A stretch of 64,000 nt of DNA from Cloeon dipterum. Taxonomy: Eukaryota > Arthropoda > Insecta > Ephemeroptera > Baetidae. Positions 49,143 through 61,500 of this stretch are shown piece by piece; within the stretch, counting starts at the first letter, position 1, and each line of letters begins with the position of its first letter. The notes beneath the pieces were generated by a model, which saw only the letters and a list, made by a program, of their open reading frames with translations, searched no databases and had not been told where the DNA came from. A program made the position numbers and the translations under genes. The stretch lies in contig NC_088789.1 of NCBI RefSeq assembly GCF_949628265.1, positions 20,701,883 to 20,765,882 of the forward strand, given 5' to 3'.

Positions 49143-49641
49143 CCCTGGCAGACTGAACTTAAAGATTTTAATCCATCGAATTTCATCATTCATCGTTGTT
49201 GACACTGATTTTGCCAGTGTGCTTTTAATTTATTCATTTTAGTCACTTGTTCCTTAATACACTTGTTACTTAATGCACTAATCAGAATATATCGAGATTG
49301 ATTTTAAATATATTCCCTCTATTAAAACAAAGTCACGATAAATTGAACTTACATTTTATTCATGAAGCACAACGTTTGTGCAAAAAGTGTGCTACTAGAG
49401 CGCAAATCATGTGATATTTACAAAAAATGAGGAAAATACATTCATAAACTGTTTACAACTAGGTATTGCTCCAACATAGCGTAACAAGGCAGGCAGTAAA
49501 CATAATAGAAATCTAGTAAGGCACATATTCATAGCGCTGACTAAAAACGATCAGCAACAATAATAATTGAGTCATGATTGGTATCGATTTAAAGAGGGTT
49601 TTATTATAATCTGCGCCTCTATCAATATCAGGGTTATTTTA
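49143..49641. other. Convergent 3' ends of RCE1 and MICAL-like
   Basis: A/T-rich, no coding signal. An ATTAAA at 49321-49326 is the best weak poly(A) candidate for RCE1. On the minus strand AATAAA at 49600-49605 lies about 40 bases beyond the MICAL-like stop. Confidence 0.4.
49600..49605 (-). terminator. Poly(A) signal of MICAL-like
   Basis: AATAAA on the minus strand about 37 bases past the stop codon. Close to the coding end, so the 3' UTR may be very short or another site may be used. Confidence 0.35.
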
Positions 49642-52600
49642 TCAAAACCACTTTTTCTTGGGCGATTTTTGGCTACTTTTCCCTGGAGAACTTTCTGCCT
49701 CCGAATCCTTTTCTTTGTCTTTTTTCTTCTTGTCCTTTTTATTTTTCTGCAGCAATTTTAGCTTCAACTTCTTCCCCTTGCTTTTTATTATCTCCTGTTT
49801 GGCCTCCTCTGTATTAAGATGGCGATCTGGAATCAAAATCAGAATTATTAAGGAATTTTCATCTAGGAGGGCTGGTAATGCTTACCGGTCATCTTTTGCC
49901 TGTGTTCCCGGACGCTCTTGTCCTCGTCAGCCTCTCTCTTGCGGTCCATCTCCAAGCAGTCAACTATTTCGTTTCTTTGTTCAACAACGTCGACCAGCCT
50001 GTTAATCAGCTCTTCCTCTAACGCAGCGTCCTCCTCAGTCTTGTCACGCTTGTGCAGCAGACAGCGTATCTGCCATTCGAGCTCAGCCTGTTGCTCCTCT
50101 AGACGATGCTGCCTCTTCCTTTAAGTTCAATAGAAAATCAGCATTTACGCTTCAAAATATTAATACTACGATAAAAAAAACTGCGATGCATAATAAGGAT
50201 ATAAAAAATATGATTTACTTGAATATTTTTGAATTTATCAATTAGAAACAAAATTGAAAATCTACAAAATTCTACAATAAAACAAACCGACTTAATTTAT
50301 TTTGAATAATGGAGCATATAAAACCAACTTAACGATTTTATTTATTGATTTTTTTTAATTTTAATTTCTAACTACGTCAAATTATTGAATCTCTACTTAC
50401 ATGTACATAAGTTCTGCCTGCCTTCGGAAAAGTTCGTTCTTTTCCATGACAAGGTCCATTAGCTGCATAACCATTTCCTCCACCTCCACAGGCAGACTGC
50501 TCTCATCCTCTGAGCTGACGCTCTTTTCCAGCCGCGAGCGGATTTCCTCCTCAAGCCGCACGCCCTGCTTTTCAAGGCCTCGTTGTTGCACCTCGATCAT
50601 TTCCAGCTCCTGGCGCGCCTCTTCCAGCGGAATCGGCACAATCTGCCTCCTGGTCGGGATGGGCAGGCCAGGTGCTTGGCGTTTTTTGCGCTTCCACTCG
50701 CCCTGGTGGCTCTTCTCAGGCGCCAGCTGCTGCCGCCGGTTCAGCTCGTCCTTGGTTTCTTTGGCGGATGAGCTGCCTGGAGGCAGTGGTGCTCGCCGGG
50801 TTTTTCTCGTCTTGCTCAGGGTGCCTGAGGGCGATGGGGCCTGTCGGAAGAGGATAAAATAGATTTAAGTCACGAAATTGATAAAAAAACCTTGATTGTA
50901 AGAGTTGGTGAAAGATTCACCAGAGGAGAAAGAAAAAATAATGAAATGGGAGTTTTTTTTTCAAATTAGAATTTTCGTTCTAGTTTTCGTTCTAAAATGA
51001 CGAAGTTTAATAGGAAAATTAGAAAATGATAAAATTTAATTTAATATTGAACGTCAAGATAAAACTAAAAATTAGGAGGAAATTAAATCAGTTTTCTTAA
51101 TTTGCGCAATTTTTAACCGGATTGTCGCTCTAAATAAATATTTTGAGCCCATATTTACTAACCTCTATGGAAAACATTTAACGATCAATTTGTTTAATTT
51201 ATTAATGATAATCTTGAAAAAAAATAATCTTAAAATTTTTTGTACGAAAAGAAAGCAAAATAAATATGTGAGAAATATTTAACGTCATGACTAGTGGAAA
51301 GTTATCGATAAAATTTTTAAATGAGAAAAAATATTTCTATTTTGCAGTTACTCACCGGACTGGCATTGTTCGGCGTGACTGGTGGAGGTGGTGGAGGCGG
51401 CTTTTTCTTTTTTCTCAGAGAATTTAGGGGACTGCTGGCCGGGAGAGAAATTCTAGGAGCTGGACATGGAGAGCTAGGCACATCACTGAAAATATATAAA
51501 AATATAGAACAAAATTCCTACAGAATTTTAAATTCATACTTTAGGGTAGACCTATGTCGCGGCCTAGGTGTTGGCTGTGTTTGTGTTTCCTCCTCCTCAT
51601 CTTCCTCGCCATCCTCCCAAAAGGGATTTAAACTGGGCTCCACTGGGATGATTTTACGAGGTGTGGGTTTCACTTCCTCCTCTTCCTCACTGTCAGAGCC
51701 AAACGGATTTAGAGAGATAACTCTCTTGGGGCTTTCTTTCTTCTCCTCTTGTGCCGGTTGCTCCTCCTCCTCCTCATCACCAAAGGGATTCAAGTCATCG
51801 GGGTATTCCTCCTTAGTTTCCTCGACAACAATTTTCGGCACCTCTTTATTTGTGTCTGTAGCGACCTTCTGCTCTTCAGGAGCCGCTTGCGATTCCTCTT
51901 CCTGTTTCATGCCTGCCGTTTCGCTGCTATTTACATCTGTTGTTGGCTCCTTAATACTGCTAATATTTTGTGTCGGCTCGTCATCAGCTTGCAAAAGCCA
52001 CTTGCCAACCGCGGACGGCGGCGCGGTGGCGGGCAACTCTGGCGCTTTCGCCACTGCCGCTTCCTCTTGCGGCTCGGGCGCAACTTGATGCGTTGTTTCA
52101 GCCTGTGAGATCGCGTCGAGATCACGAGCGCTGCTGCTGTTGCTGGTAACATTGTTTTCTTCGTGCTTGGGGGCGGGTGAGGGCGAGGGCGGCGGGTGGT
52201 GCGCCTCGAGGGCGCTCTCGCACGAGGCGCTCCACTCGTCGTCCTGTTCCTGGTCGGGCGCGGCGCCGGCGTCGCTGTCCGTGTGCTCGCTGCCCTCCTC
52301 GTCGGGGCAGACCTCGCAGCAGAAGGTGTCCTTCTCTGTTTCGTAGCAGTTGGCCAGGCTGAGCTGGGCCCCGCAGCGAGCACACCGAAGACACCGCCGG
52401 TGGAACGTGCGGCCGCCGATCCGCAGCCGCTCCGCCAGGAACACCGCCTCACCGCACCCCGCGCACAGCTCCCGACGACCTAACGCCAGGACGTTCTGCT
52501 ATTGAATAAAAAAATTAATTAAAATCGAATAAATAGCTAGGATTATAACTAGGGAATGGGAAAGGGAGTCTTACAATGTAATCCTCCATATATTTTTGTT

Positions 52601-55600
52601 AAACTATAGACAAAAAAAAATGATAAAAAATAATATTATTCATCGGCATTTGAGTCTGATTAAAAATATTTTTGTACAGAAAAAAAGAAAGAAATACACC
52701 AGCAGGATATTGTGAAATTTAAAATTAACGTTTTTTTAAATTTCACGAATAGCTACCATCCTGAACAAAATTCTGCTCATTCATTAATTTGATTTTTTAT
52801 TCTTTATTTTATAATATCAGATAAAATCTTTTTTTAATACAATATAATATTTCTAGAGAAAAAAATATATAATTAATACATTAAATCATAAATTGTCAAC
52901 CAATCGACTTTTAAAAGAACTACTGTCTCATTAACGAGTTATAAAATGGGAGTCAATTTTTAGCCATCAAATTTGTGTAATCAATCTTGAGTGGTTTGCC
53001 ACACCAAAGTGGATTTTAGTGTTACAATATAATTCCGTTATCATTCTAATTGGATGAGGCCGCCGCGTGGGCGCGAGGCCGCGGGGAAACCGCGCCAGGC
53101 TGACGGTTGCGCTCGTTACCGAGAGATCGCGTTGTGACTTTCATTCACTTTTTTACCGGCAAATTCAAAAGTGGGCATTGAGATCACCGAGCGTGACTGT
53201 AGCAGAATTTCATGGAATTGATGAATCAAACTGTATTATTATATATCCTGTTTAGGGGGAAGTAGGGGGAAATAATTGTAGGAAGTGACCCGTGTTTACC
53301 TGCTTATGCTAGCAGAATATTTCTGGCTTATATTGGCCAATAATGTCCAAGCTATCATCCTGGGGAGCAAAAAAGTGCGAAATTATTAATGTGAAAAAGT
53401 TTTAGCATCAGAATAGAGATATGAGTTATATTTTTAAAAGGAAATGTGATTTGACAAAATGCTCACTGCAGAAAAAGGACTTTCCAGTCATTTACAAAAT
53501 GTGCAAAACTATACAGTAAGCGTTAAGTTAAAACAGTACTCTATATTAATTAATTGAAGGTTTGAAATAAACAATGTCGACGTCCTGTTGGCATGGTGCG
53601 TCAGATTTGGATGAAATTTGCTGGAGGTGTTGCCTTAAATCAATTATTAAAATCCGCAATAAAATTATTTTGAATCTAAATTATGCCGTCTTTGTCCATC
53701 GAAATAGAAGAAGTGTTTTTCCATGGGTATTTCGACAAAAGGGAGTGAGATACGATGAATTCAGTTTCTTGTGGCGGAAATCGTATGAAACGACAAAAAG
53801 AATGCTAATTTCTGAACAAGTTAGTTTAAATAAAAAATTCCGCCTCCAAGGGGCAGGGGGTGGGTCTCAACCTCCAACCATACTATAAAAATTCAAAATA
53901 AATAATTTTCAATCAAGTTTTGGATGAAACCTACTTGAAATGCCCTTAATAATAAATTCACTATTTGCGGGGTGCTCATTTTTTTTAACATGGGCCACGA
54001 TTTTCTAAAAAACATTTAAAAAATTTTATGTTGTTCCCACGTGTATATATGTTAAAATTTGGCTATTTTGGGTTTTCTAAATTAAATGTACTATAGGGTA
54101 AGCCAAATTTTTCTGTATCATTCAACCTGATTTTTTTGACCTTCACCTTTGACCTAAGAAATTTACTATTCTATTAAAAATCAACTTTTTCAAAATCGTT
54201 AAGTTTTTGGGTTCCTGTTTTTAGGAATATTAGTCCAACATTTTAGGAATTAACAGGCAATTTCGACCAACTCTGAGGACCTGTGCCAACAGGGCGTCGA
54301 CATTGTTTGTTTCAAACCTTATTTAGAAAGTACAAAGTTAGAGACAGTTCAAAGAAAGACGTGTCACATTTTAAAATAACTAAAAAGTCCAGTCACCAAC
54401 TTCCACCTACCTGCTTGGAATATTTTCTACCCCTGTGAAATCCACACAAGCATTTTGCCACATCATAAGTTTCACACTTTTTCACCTCCCTCAGGTGATG
54501 CACCAGAACTATTTTATTAAGAATACAAAAAAATATTGGCAATAATGCTTGTGATGGGACTCCCCCCAGTCATGCAATCAGCAAGGAAATTCACCTTTTT
54601 GGGCGGCGTCTCGGACTCTGGGGTGGTAGCAGGCGTGTTGACTGGACTGCCCTCGCTGTGTTCGCGCTTCAGAGGGCTGCCGCGGCCGGGCGAGATGAGC
54701 CCCATGGCGAAGGAGGTCTCGCCGAAAGTCTTGTAGAACTGGGCCACGTAGGTGAGCACAGAGAGGCGGTCCGGAACTTGGAACTCGACCATGTCCTCAG
54801 CGTCCAGCAGCGCCGGGATGCCCAAGTGGCGCTCCGCGGTCGTGAACGCCAGGTCATTGTTGTGGTAAATGTCTTTGCTGCTCAAGCGGTCAAACTCACT
54901 GGAAATTTAATCAAGAGGTGGATTTTCAAAAGAATGAAATACTGAAGAGATGGTAAAAATTGTAAAATCAATTTTAAAATTAGGAATTTAATAAATATAC
55001 ACTCTTTAGCACCAGGGAAGAAGGAAGGTCGAGACGAGCCAATCGGTGTGCGGTTTTCGCATTTTTGACGCTTACAAGCCGAGATTCATCGGTTAAAATA
55101 TATAGTATACAAATAATAATTATAAAAAAGGTGCATGTTTTTAAGTTTTAAAATTTAAATATCTCATAACGAAAGGGATTTTATGTCTTTTTAAAATTTT
55201 CACACAATCTCTTACGTGGCTCCAGACTTGTATTATGGGGGTTATGAATTTTATGAAATGCACCGGCTTAAAAAAAGTCACGAAAAACACCTAAATAATT
55301 CATAATATGACCTTTGGCCTTGACCGATGACCTTAAATAGTGTTCATTTGATCAGGCTCAATGAGAGGAAAAATTAATATTTTATTTCTTAAATTGTAAC
55401 ACTAGCATATAAGATATAGCTTTTTTTTCAAAAATGTCACTAGAAAATTACAATAAGGATTAAATTGTTACTTGGTAGAACTATTTTTAACATACGCCAA
55501 AACTGCTTTTTTACATTTGACATTTAAAAAATATATTTTACTCAACTTTAAGGAAGTTTTTTTTTAAATTAAATTAACCATATCAATTGAGTCTAATAAT

Positions 55601-55825
55601 AAAAACTTCCTGGACTTGATATGAAATATGATATTTTTTTAAATCTTCAACCGACGTGGAATTTGAGTTGAAAACTTACATCAAGTCTGGGCGGAAGCGG
55701 TGGATGAGGGCGCAGAAGGCGAGTCCGTCTCGCCAGGAGGTGGTCATGTTGTCCACCGAGACGCCAGGGTAGCCATCCGTGACCCTCTTGCACCAGATCT
55801 CGAGAGCTTTGGTGCCCCGGCTCAT
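49642..55825 (-). CDS. MICALL: MICAL-like protein (CH, LIM, NPF motifs, bMERB; 7 exons, about 794 aa)
   Basis: Exons: 55680-55825, 54595-54898, 51552-52498, 51356-51485, 50401-50840, 49886-50118 and 49642-49826; sum 795 codons. MICAL-like proteins link Rab8/10/13/35 GTPases to EHD proteins on tubular recycling endosomes. A calponin-homology domain (about 1-105) contains [27 protein letters not shown] and [13 protein letters not shown]. One LIM domain (about 161-218) contains [18 protein letters not shown] and CCEVC. An acidic linker has three NPF motifs ([29 protein letters not shown]), which bind EHD EH domains. [12 protein letters not shown] tract and TRRAPLPPG follow, then a coiled-coil bMERB Rab-binding domain (about 540-735) and a very basic Lys tail. 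The Mical monooxygenase domain is absent, which separates it from MICAL proper. The exon 3 donor (GTCTAC) is weak, but the join keeps frame. Confidence 0.95.
52499..54594 (-). other. MICAL-like intron 2
   Basis: A 2.1 kb A/T-rich intron between the CH and LIM parts. A 30-base in-frame micro-exon could exist near 52577-52606 (acceptor TCTATAG, donor GTAAGA), but it is not needed to keep frame and I do not include it. A segment near 53600-53880 has an open frame without protein character. Confidence 0.45.
54899..55679 (-). other. MICAL-like intron 1
   Basis: A 780-base A/T-rich intron splitting the CH domain. It contains two ACCTT-type direct repeats around 55309-55335 and nothing coding. Confidence 0.45.
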
Positions 55826-57968
55826 CTTGTCAGTCTTTCTCAGTTACTGCAACACGCAAATCCACGCAAATGAGACTCGGCTGCTAATCTCCGTCGGGTC
55901 AGACAGACAACAAACGCACACTCGGAATAATAGTTTAATTGGTGTTTGGTGCAGACAGGATGCAATTTGCGCCGCTGCCGGCGAGAAAAGAGCAGAAAAA
56001 AATCGAGGGTAATTTGACGAGCGAGCGAGAGCCAATAACGGGAGCAATCGGAGCAAAACTGGTCGCACCGAACCTTTCTCAGGGCAGCAAAAAAGTGCCG
56101 CCGCCGCCGTTCATTTCTGGGGCACACAATCAAAAAATAATAACACGCGACGCGCTTAGCCAGAAGGTTCTCACCTCAGCGTAACCGCAGCCGCTTTTAT
56201 TTCGGCACACGAAAAGTTCGCCGCGTTCGTTTATTATTTTACACGAAAATTGCTTTCTGAAGCGTTTACAGTTTCATGAGAAATATAAACATTTAAAGAT
56301 TGCTCTGTGGAAGATAAACATTTAATTCACTTCCAAAGTCAATAATGAGTTTTTGTGTTCGAATGATCTTTGTGGAAATTTAGAAGAATACCACAAGAGC
56401 TGTTATCAATTATTATTTGGTACTAGCATTGATAACGAACAGTTGTCTTTAAAGTTAGGTTAGAAGCAATTTACGCCGCACTTCGTGATGGGAAACGCGG
56501 CCTTGACCGCCGGCGAAGATGCGTCCAGTCGAATGTCACTTCACGCATTTATTTTGTGGGTCAATTGACTCTGGTCTCGTGAGACTCGGAAATTAAACAT
56601 TCAATAAATTTTGATTTCCATTACCGCGTTTTATTTCGATTTTCTCCGATCGAGCCGGTAGGGGTCAAGAGGGCAAGTGGTGAGTCTAATCGACTCCCAA
56701 AACAAACAAGTAAGATTTCTCTGCGGACCTTGGGAAAATTATCCAACTGACTCATACGGCCTCTGTCTTTTATTATTTCCTCCGACAATAAAAGTAGCAG
56801 CTTCTTCTCCATTTTTGGTCTGAAAAAGGGAAGAAAAATTACGCCGAAGCTGCTATGCACTCAGCGGAAAAGAATAATGAGCCTGCGAAAGGTCACACCG
56901 GCTGGCGAGATTAATTTCTTTCTGCGCTCGCAGTTCCTTAAATGGAATCGATCGTTTGTGTTTGTTTGCTTGTTCGGCCTTGCCGCGAATTTGGTTTCGA
57001 AATGTGCAGCGAGGAAAGAAAAATAGCATCAACACGGTTTCAGTTTTCAGCCTGGGAAAGCGATAAGCTGCAGTCAAAATAGAAGCTTTTAGAGCCGTGA
57101 ATGAGCCGCGCGCGGCTAGATAAAAAGTAGCCCGCGCGTCGTTAAAAGTAAGAGAGGCGCGTGTTTTTATTGGAATCGGAGCCAAGAGTGTCAATCAATG
57201 TACGAAAAAGGGCAATTAAACGGAGCCAACTGTTAATTTGTCCTGCGGGCCAAGATTGATTTCCAAATCAAATATTTTTGTTACGCGCATATATAATATA
57301 CGCGGTTGGTCTTCTCGAGAAGTTGTTTTGCAAGCGCGGCCCTGAAAGGTCACCTGACTACCCGCCGCAGAGTGAGAAGAAATATAAACTCATGTGTGCT
57401 GATGCCGGCGAGGAAACATAGTCGGCCGAGCCTGGCCTTAATTCTCGCCGCGCTAAATTTATTATTGCGGCAACGATCCTTCGATTCCGTCGCCGGATCT
57501 CGAGTTTCAAAATGCTCATGGTTCGGAAAGTCATGCATTATGCTCTGCAGAGAGACTAAAATCAAACGCTTCCAATGATATCCTATAATATATTATATAA
57601 ATAGCATGCGATAAGGTTAACGCTCCCTAAGATAAAATGGTTTTACTGCATTGAACTTTATCGGTGGGAAACTCAAACATCAGCAGAGGAAAACTGACAT
57701 AAGTATTCTCACATTAATCACAGTGGTTGTTTTATATTAAATTCCCATGATTTATTTAAATTTACCTATTTTTATTTTTTGTAAAATTATCACAGGAGCC
57801 GCACTGATGTTAGTGATGTTGAAATAAATATTTGATGGATTTTTAAAGTCTCGATTTCACCCATTTACAGCAAGTTGCAACATAACTTTAGAAACATTTT
57901 GAAAAACCATGTCTGAAGGTATTGTTTGCATTTCACAACAAGCTGGCTTCTTTCGACATTGTTTTTCT
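55826..57968. other. Upstream region of MICAL-like
   Basis: Between the MICAL-like start and its partial copy. The first 350 bases are moderately GC-rich and probably contain the MICAL-like promoter and 5' UTR. The rest holds short open frames without protein character. No other gene is supported. Confidence 0.45.
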
Positions 57969-58506
57969 TCAGCCTGTGGGAGGCAAAGGTGCCCGTCGCT
58001 TTTTTCTCGACTTCTTCAGGGTGTTGACGGGTGATGGAGTCTGAACATATTGTGTGTTAGTTTCGTTGATAAGAGAAAAATATAAATAAACCAACAGGGG
58101 CGGCTGGTGCGAGCGATTGAGTCGGCTCTTTCCTGTCCCTTCCAGTACAAACTGGGCTGCTCGTGTTATTATCGTTGTTATGATGTGCCCGAATCGACAT
58201 TCTAGGGCTTGGACGTGGAGAGCTAACAATAATAAATCCGGATTGAGACTGCGGTTGAATTGGAATTAAATGCGAATACTACATGAAAGTTCTCGGTCTT
58301 GGCAACGGCCTCTCCTGCTGCTCCTTTTCACAAGCGGACTTGGCAGGAAGGGTTTGCTTTCGTATTTTTACCTCTTCCTCCATGTCCGCGCTGAATGGAT
58401 TAAGCGCATCTCCTTTTTCGGAACTTCCCGCTTCCACTCCTTCTTCGTCGTCTCCAAATGGGTTTAGTTCGTCAGGATATTTGTCTTTAGTTGCTTGTGC
58501 GTCCAT
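57969..58506 (-). CDS. Partial MICAL-like paralogue, NPF-motif protein (3 exons, about 140 aa)
   Basis: Exons 58283-58506, 58096-58222 and 57969-58040 give 141 codons with no internal stop. Exon 1 reads KYPDELNPFGDDEE, then DALNPFSADMEEE, matching [13 protein letters not shown] and [11 protein letters not shown] in MICAL-like exon 3. Exon 2 (SPRPSPRMS) matches SPCPAPRIS in exon 4. Exon 3 (TPSPVNTLKKSRKKRRAPLPPTG) matches [22 protein letters not shown] at the start of exon 5, then stops. So this is a copy of the middle of the gene about 2 kb beyond its 5' end, same strand, with introns retained at the same places. It lacks CH, LIM and bMERB domains. Two NPF motifs are kept, so an EHD-binding peptide is conceivable. 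The exon 2 donor has to be GTTGGT to keep the parental frame; this is weak. It may be a pseudogene or a young small gene. Confidence 0.6.
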
Positions 58507-61500
58507 TTCTAAATAGTTACTGAATTTATATGTTCCAAACAAATTCTCACTGACTATATTTGCTTATCACCACTTAACCACCAAACGCATTATTTCCGTC
58601 TTTCCTATAGTTGGCCGATGATGGTGGCGCTATTGTGGCTTGTACCGACACCACTATGCTTCCTTTTTGCATGTTTCCCATTCTAAAAAAATGTTTCTCA
58701 TGCGCACACATGTTTATTTTCCCCAATTAGCAGGTGAATATCAATCAAATCATTTGTCTTTTCCTAGAATATATTTTCTCATTATTAAGAGCTGACGTTC
58801 AAGTCAATGACACTGTAGACAATGCAGATAAATTTGAAGCGGCGGGCAAATTGCGGAATTGGCATTGAAGATGCCTCCAGGAATGACTATCCGTTTGGTG
58901 CAGACCTTCGTAGTTCCGAATAAAGCCGCAAATCTCCGAAAATTAGCTGCAGAGCGAAAACAAGGCGGAAATTTAATATTTTAACCACCACCAAAACAAA
59001 TTTCGCACTTCCCCGGTGGCCCTAGTAGGTTTTCAGGAATTTCCCACTCGGGGAAGACGCACTGCGAGCCGGATTCGGTCGCACGTGTGTTGCAATGTTG
59101 CGAGAATAAAGCAAGCAAGCGAGCGCGCAATGGGAGAGCAAATTGAGGATAAACGCGAGTGTGCGGAGGTCAGTGTTTTTATTTTCCTGCTGCTGGCAGC
59201 CAAAGGAGAAGCTGAGAAGAAGTAGGTTTTTTCTTCTTCGCTTCAGGTCCCGCTACGTTCGAGTGCTAATCACATTACGGGCAGGCGCAGGCCTCTTTAT
59301 TGTTGTTTGTAAAAACCGACACTGCGCGCGGCTGCTTGCTCGCTCGTTTCTACCTCGCGCCTTTTCATCAAACAAATTAATATTCACGGCCCGAAAAGCT
59401 GCGCGTCTCCTCTGTACCGTACGATTTCGCTTTGTTCCCAGGCGGCGGTTAATTTTTCAAAAGTGCGGCGTTTCCTCACCTGACACACTAACTCTGGCAC
59501 TAACTCTGGCTCATCGACAGAGGCGTATCGAGAAAATCGTCTGCTCAGAGGTGATCCGATTTCGGTGCAGAAAAAAGGGTGGCTCATTCCCACGCTTTCT
59601 CGATTTGAAGCAGATCGGATTTCACCCTTTCGCCGTCTGCTTCCACCTGGCCGTTTTTCAGGGTGTGTTGCTTCGGCTGAGCCGACGGCAAACGCGATGA
59701 ATTCGTCAAAAGTGCACGCGAGAGAATGGCGTGCAATAAAAATTGGGCTCGCGTGTGTGAAAGAGCAGAAACGAGCAGTGGATGAGCCCCGGGGTCCGTT
59801 CCTCGACCCAACCTGCTTTTCCTCAGCCGCCCTGAGCGCACTTGTTCCACGCAAACCACCCAGAAACTCATTTCATCTGCGTGCATGCGGATATTACAAA
59901 AATTGCTTCTGACGAATTGCCAGAGTCGTCGATACAAAGCTTTCCAACTTGTTGAGATAGATTTGCATAACAGCGGAAATTTGTTTTCTATAATTAGGAA
60001 GACACGCACGAATGTGTTTAATTATATAAACAAGTGTTGAAGACGTCATTAATTTTTGATACATCAATATTTTGGGATGTCTGTTTATGTGATCATCAAA
60101 GAAGCATAAAATATGAATTTCCGAAACTATTTTAATCCATTTAGCTTAAAGTGTCAATTTGCAAATTTATTCAGCATTTGCCACACATTCTTTAACGTTT
60201 ATTTGGGGTCTTCCCACTTTTCTATTCCCTATCCTGAACATTCTTGTTAGTTTAGCCCACTTCCAGTAGTCTCTGCCAAGAGCTTGCCAGTCAAATAATG
60301 TTTGACCGTGCTGGCTGAGGGATAAAATACCCAGATTTTTGGTTGTGTCTACTCTAAAAAATAATTACCTTTTGAGAACAAAGGAAGTTTGCCAAATGCA
60401 AACTTCTCTGCCAAAATAAAAAAAATAAATAAATCAAAACGCTTTGTAATTTAATAAGTTAATCGATCAAAATATATTATTTTTTCACATTTAATATAAT
60501 GTTAATTCTACGTTGCGGTGTAAAGAGGGATTGAAGCAAAAAACTCGAGGAAATAATTAAAAAATATTTGTTATAAATTGGGTCAAGGGAAAAATATGTA
60601 ATTCGGTTGTTCTATAATTTGGCTTCAACATATATATAATGTATGCTTTTGAAGTATGAAGTGTCTGCCGGCTAAAATTAAAGATTCATTCCGATTCCCT
60701 TGCATCTACGAAAATATCTTTTTACACGATGAAGAGTTTAAATCTGCTTGCAAAGGTATGGGCTAAATCTGATATAGTAGCTGGGTCCACTTATTGCAAA
60801 AATAGCCTCTCTCCTGAAACATCCATTTTTAGCAGACACGGAAAGAAAACAGCAATTTCACCATTTAAAAATTTTGGTAAAGGGCTTTGAAAACGAAACG
60901 TGTCCCAAGGGCGAAAAACAAGATATGCAAATTGCGCTTATTACACCAAACTTTCAGCATAGATCAAGCATCTCTTCACTTCCGCTCGTCCGCTAATTTA
61001 ATTTGCATTCACGCCCGAGGCAGCTCGCAGTTTTTTTGCGCGACGGACGGTTTCTAAAATCACAAATACATGCGGGTCGGTGCGCATGTATAATCACGGT
61101 AACAGCAGCTAAATCCGATTTCTCGCTCCTCTGTGTATTAAACCAAACGCCGAAGCCCCCGTTTTAATCATTTCCGTTCCACATTTTAAAAAGTTGGCTA
61201 CTACTCGTTTTAATTGTGTATATGTACTTCAATTGGTGCGGATATGCTGAACAGCACGCCACGATTTTATCTAAGGTCTAATTGTCCGCCACGCACTGCT
61301 GATGAGCCACAAAACTCATTCACAAGAACGAGCGAGTTTTTTTCCATTTTATTTTGCGTGAAGGCGCAGTGATTTTTACTCGAACAAATTGAAGCAAACG
61401 TTCGCGGCACGCAAGGGCGAAAATAATTGTTTTATGGCGCAGGCAAGCGAGGATTTTTAATAAGTGTAAATTTTTATGAATTTTGACAAGAAAAGAAATG

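Noticed and set aside
51321-52483. Long plus-strand open frames rich in Ser (255 aa) over the MICAL-like LIM/NPF exon
   Set aside because: They are the antisense shadow of the Glu/Asp-rich MICAL-like exon 3; no domain or start context.
53574-53888. 104-aa plus-strand open frame in MICAL-like intron 2
   Set aside because: A/T-rich composition and no conserved motif; likely chance.
59016-60009. Overlapping open frames on both strands (up to 185 aa)
   Set aside because: Arg/Ser/Phe-rich text on both strands of a GC-rich patch, no splice structure or motif.
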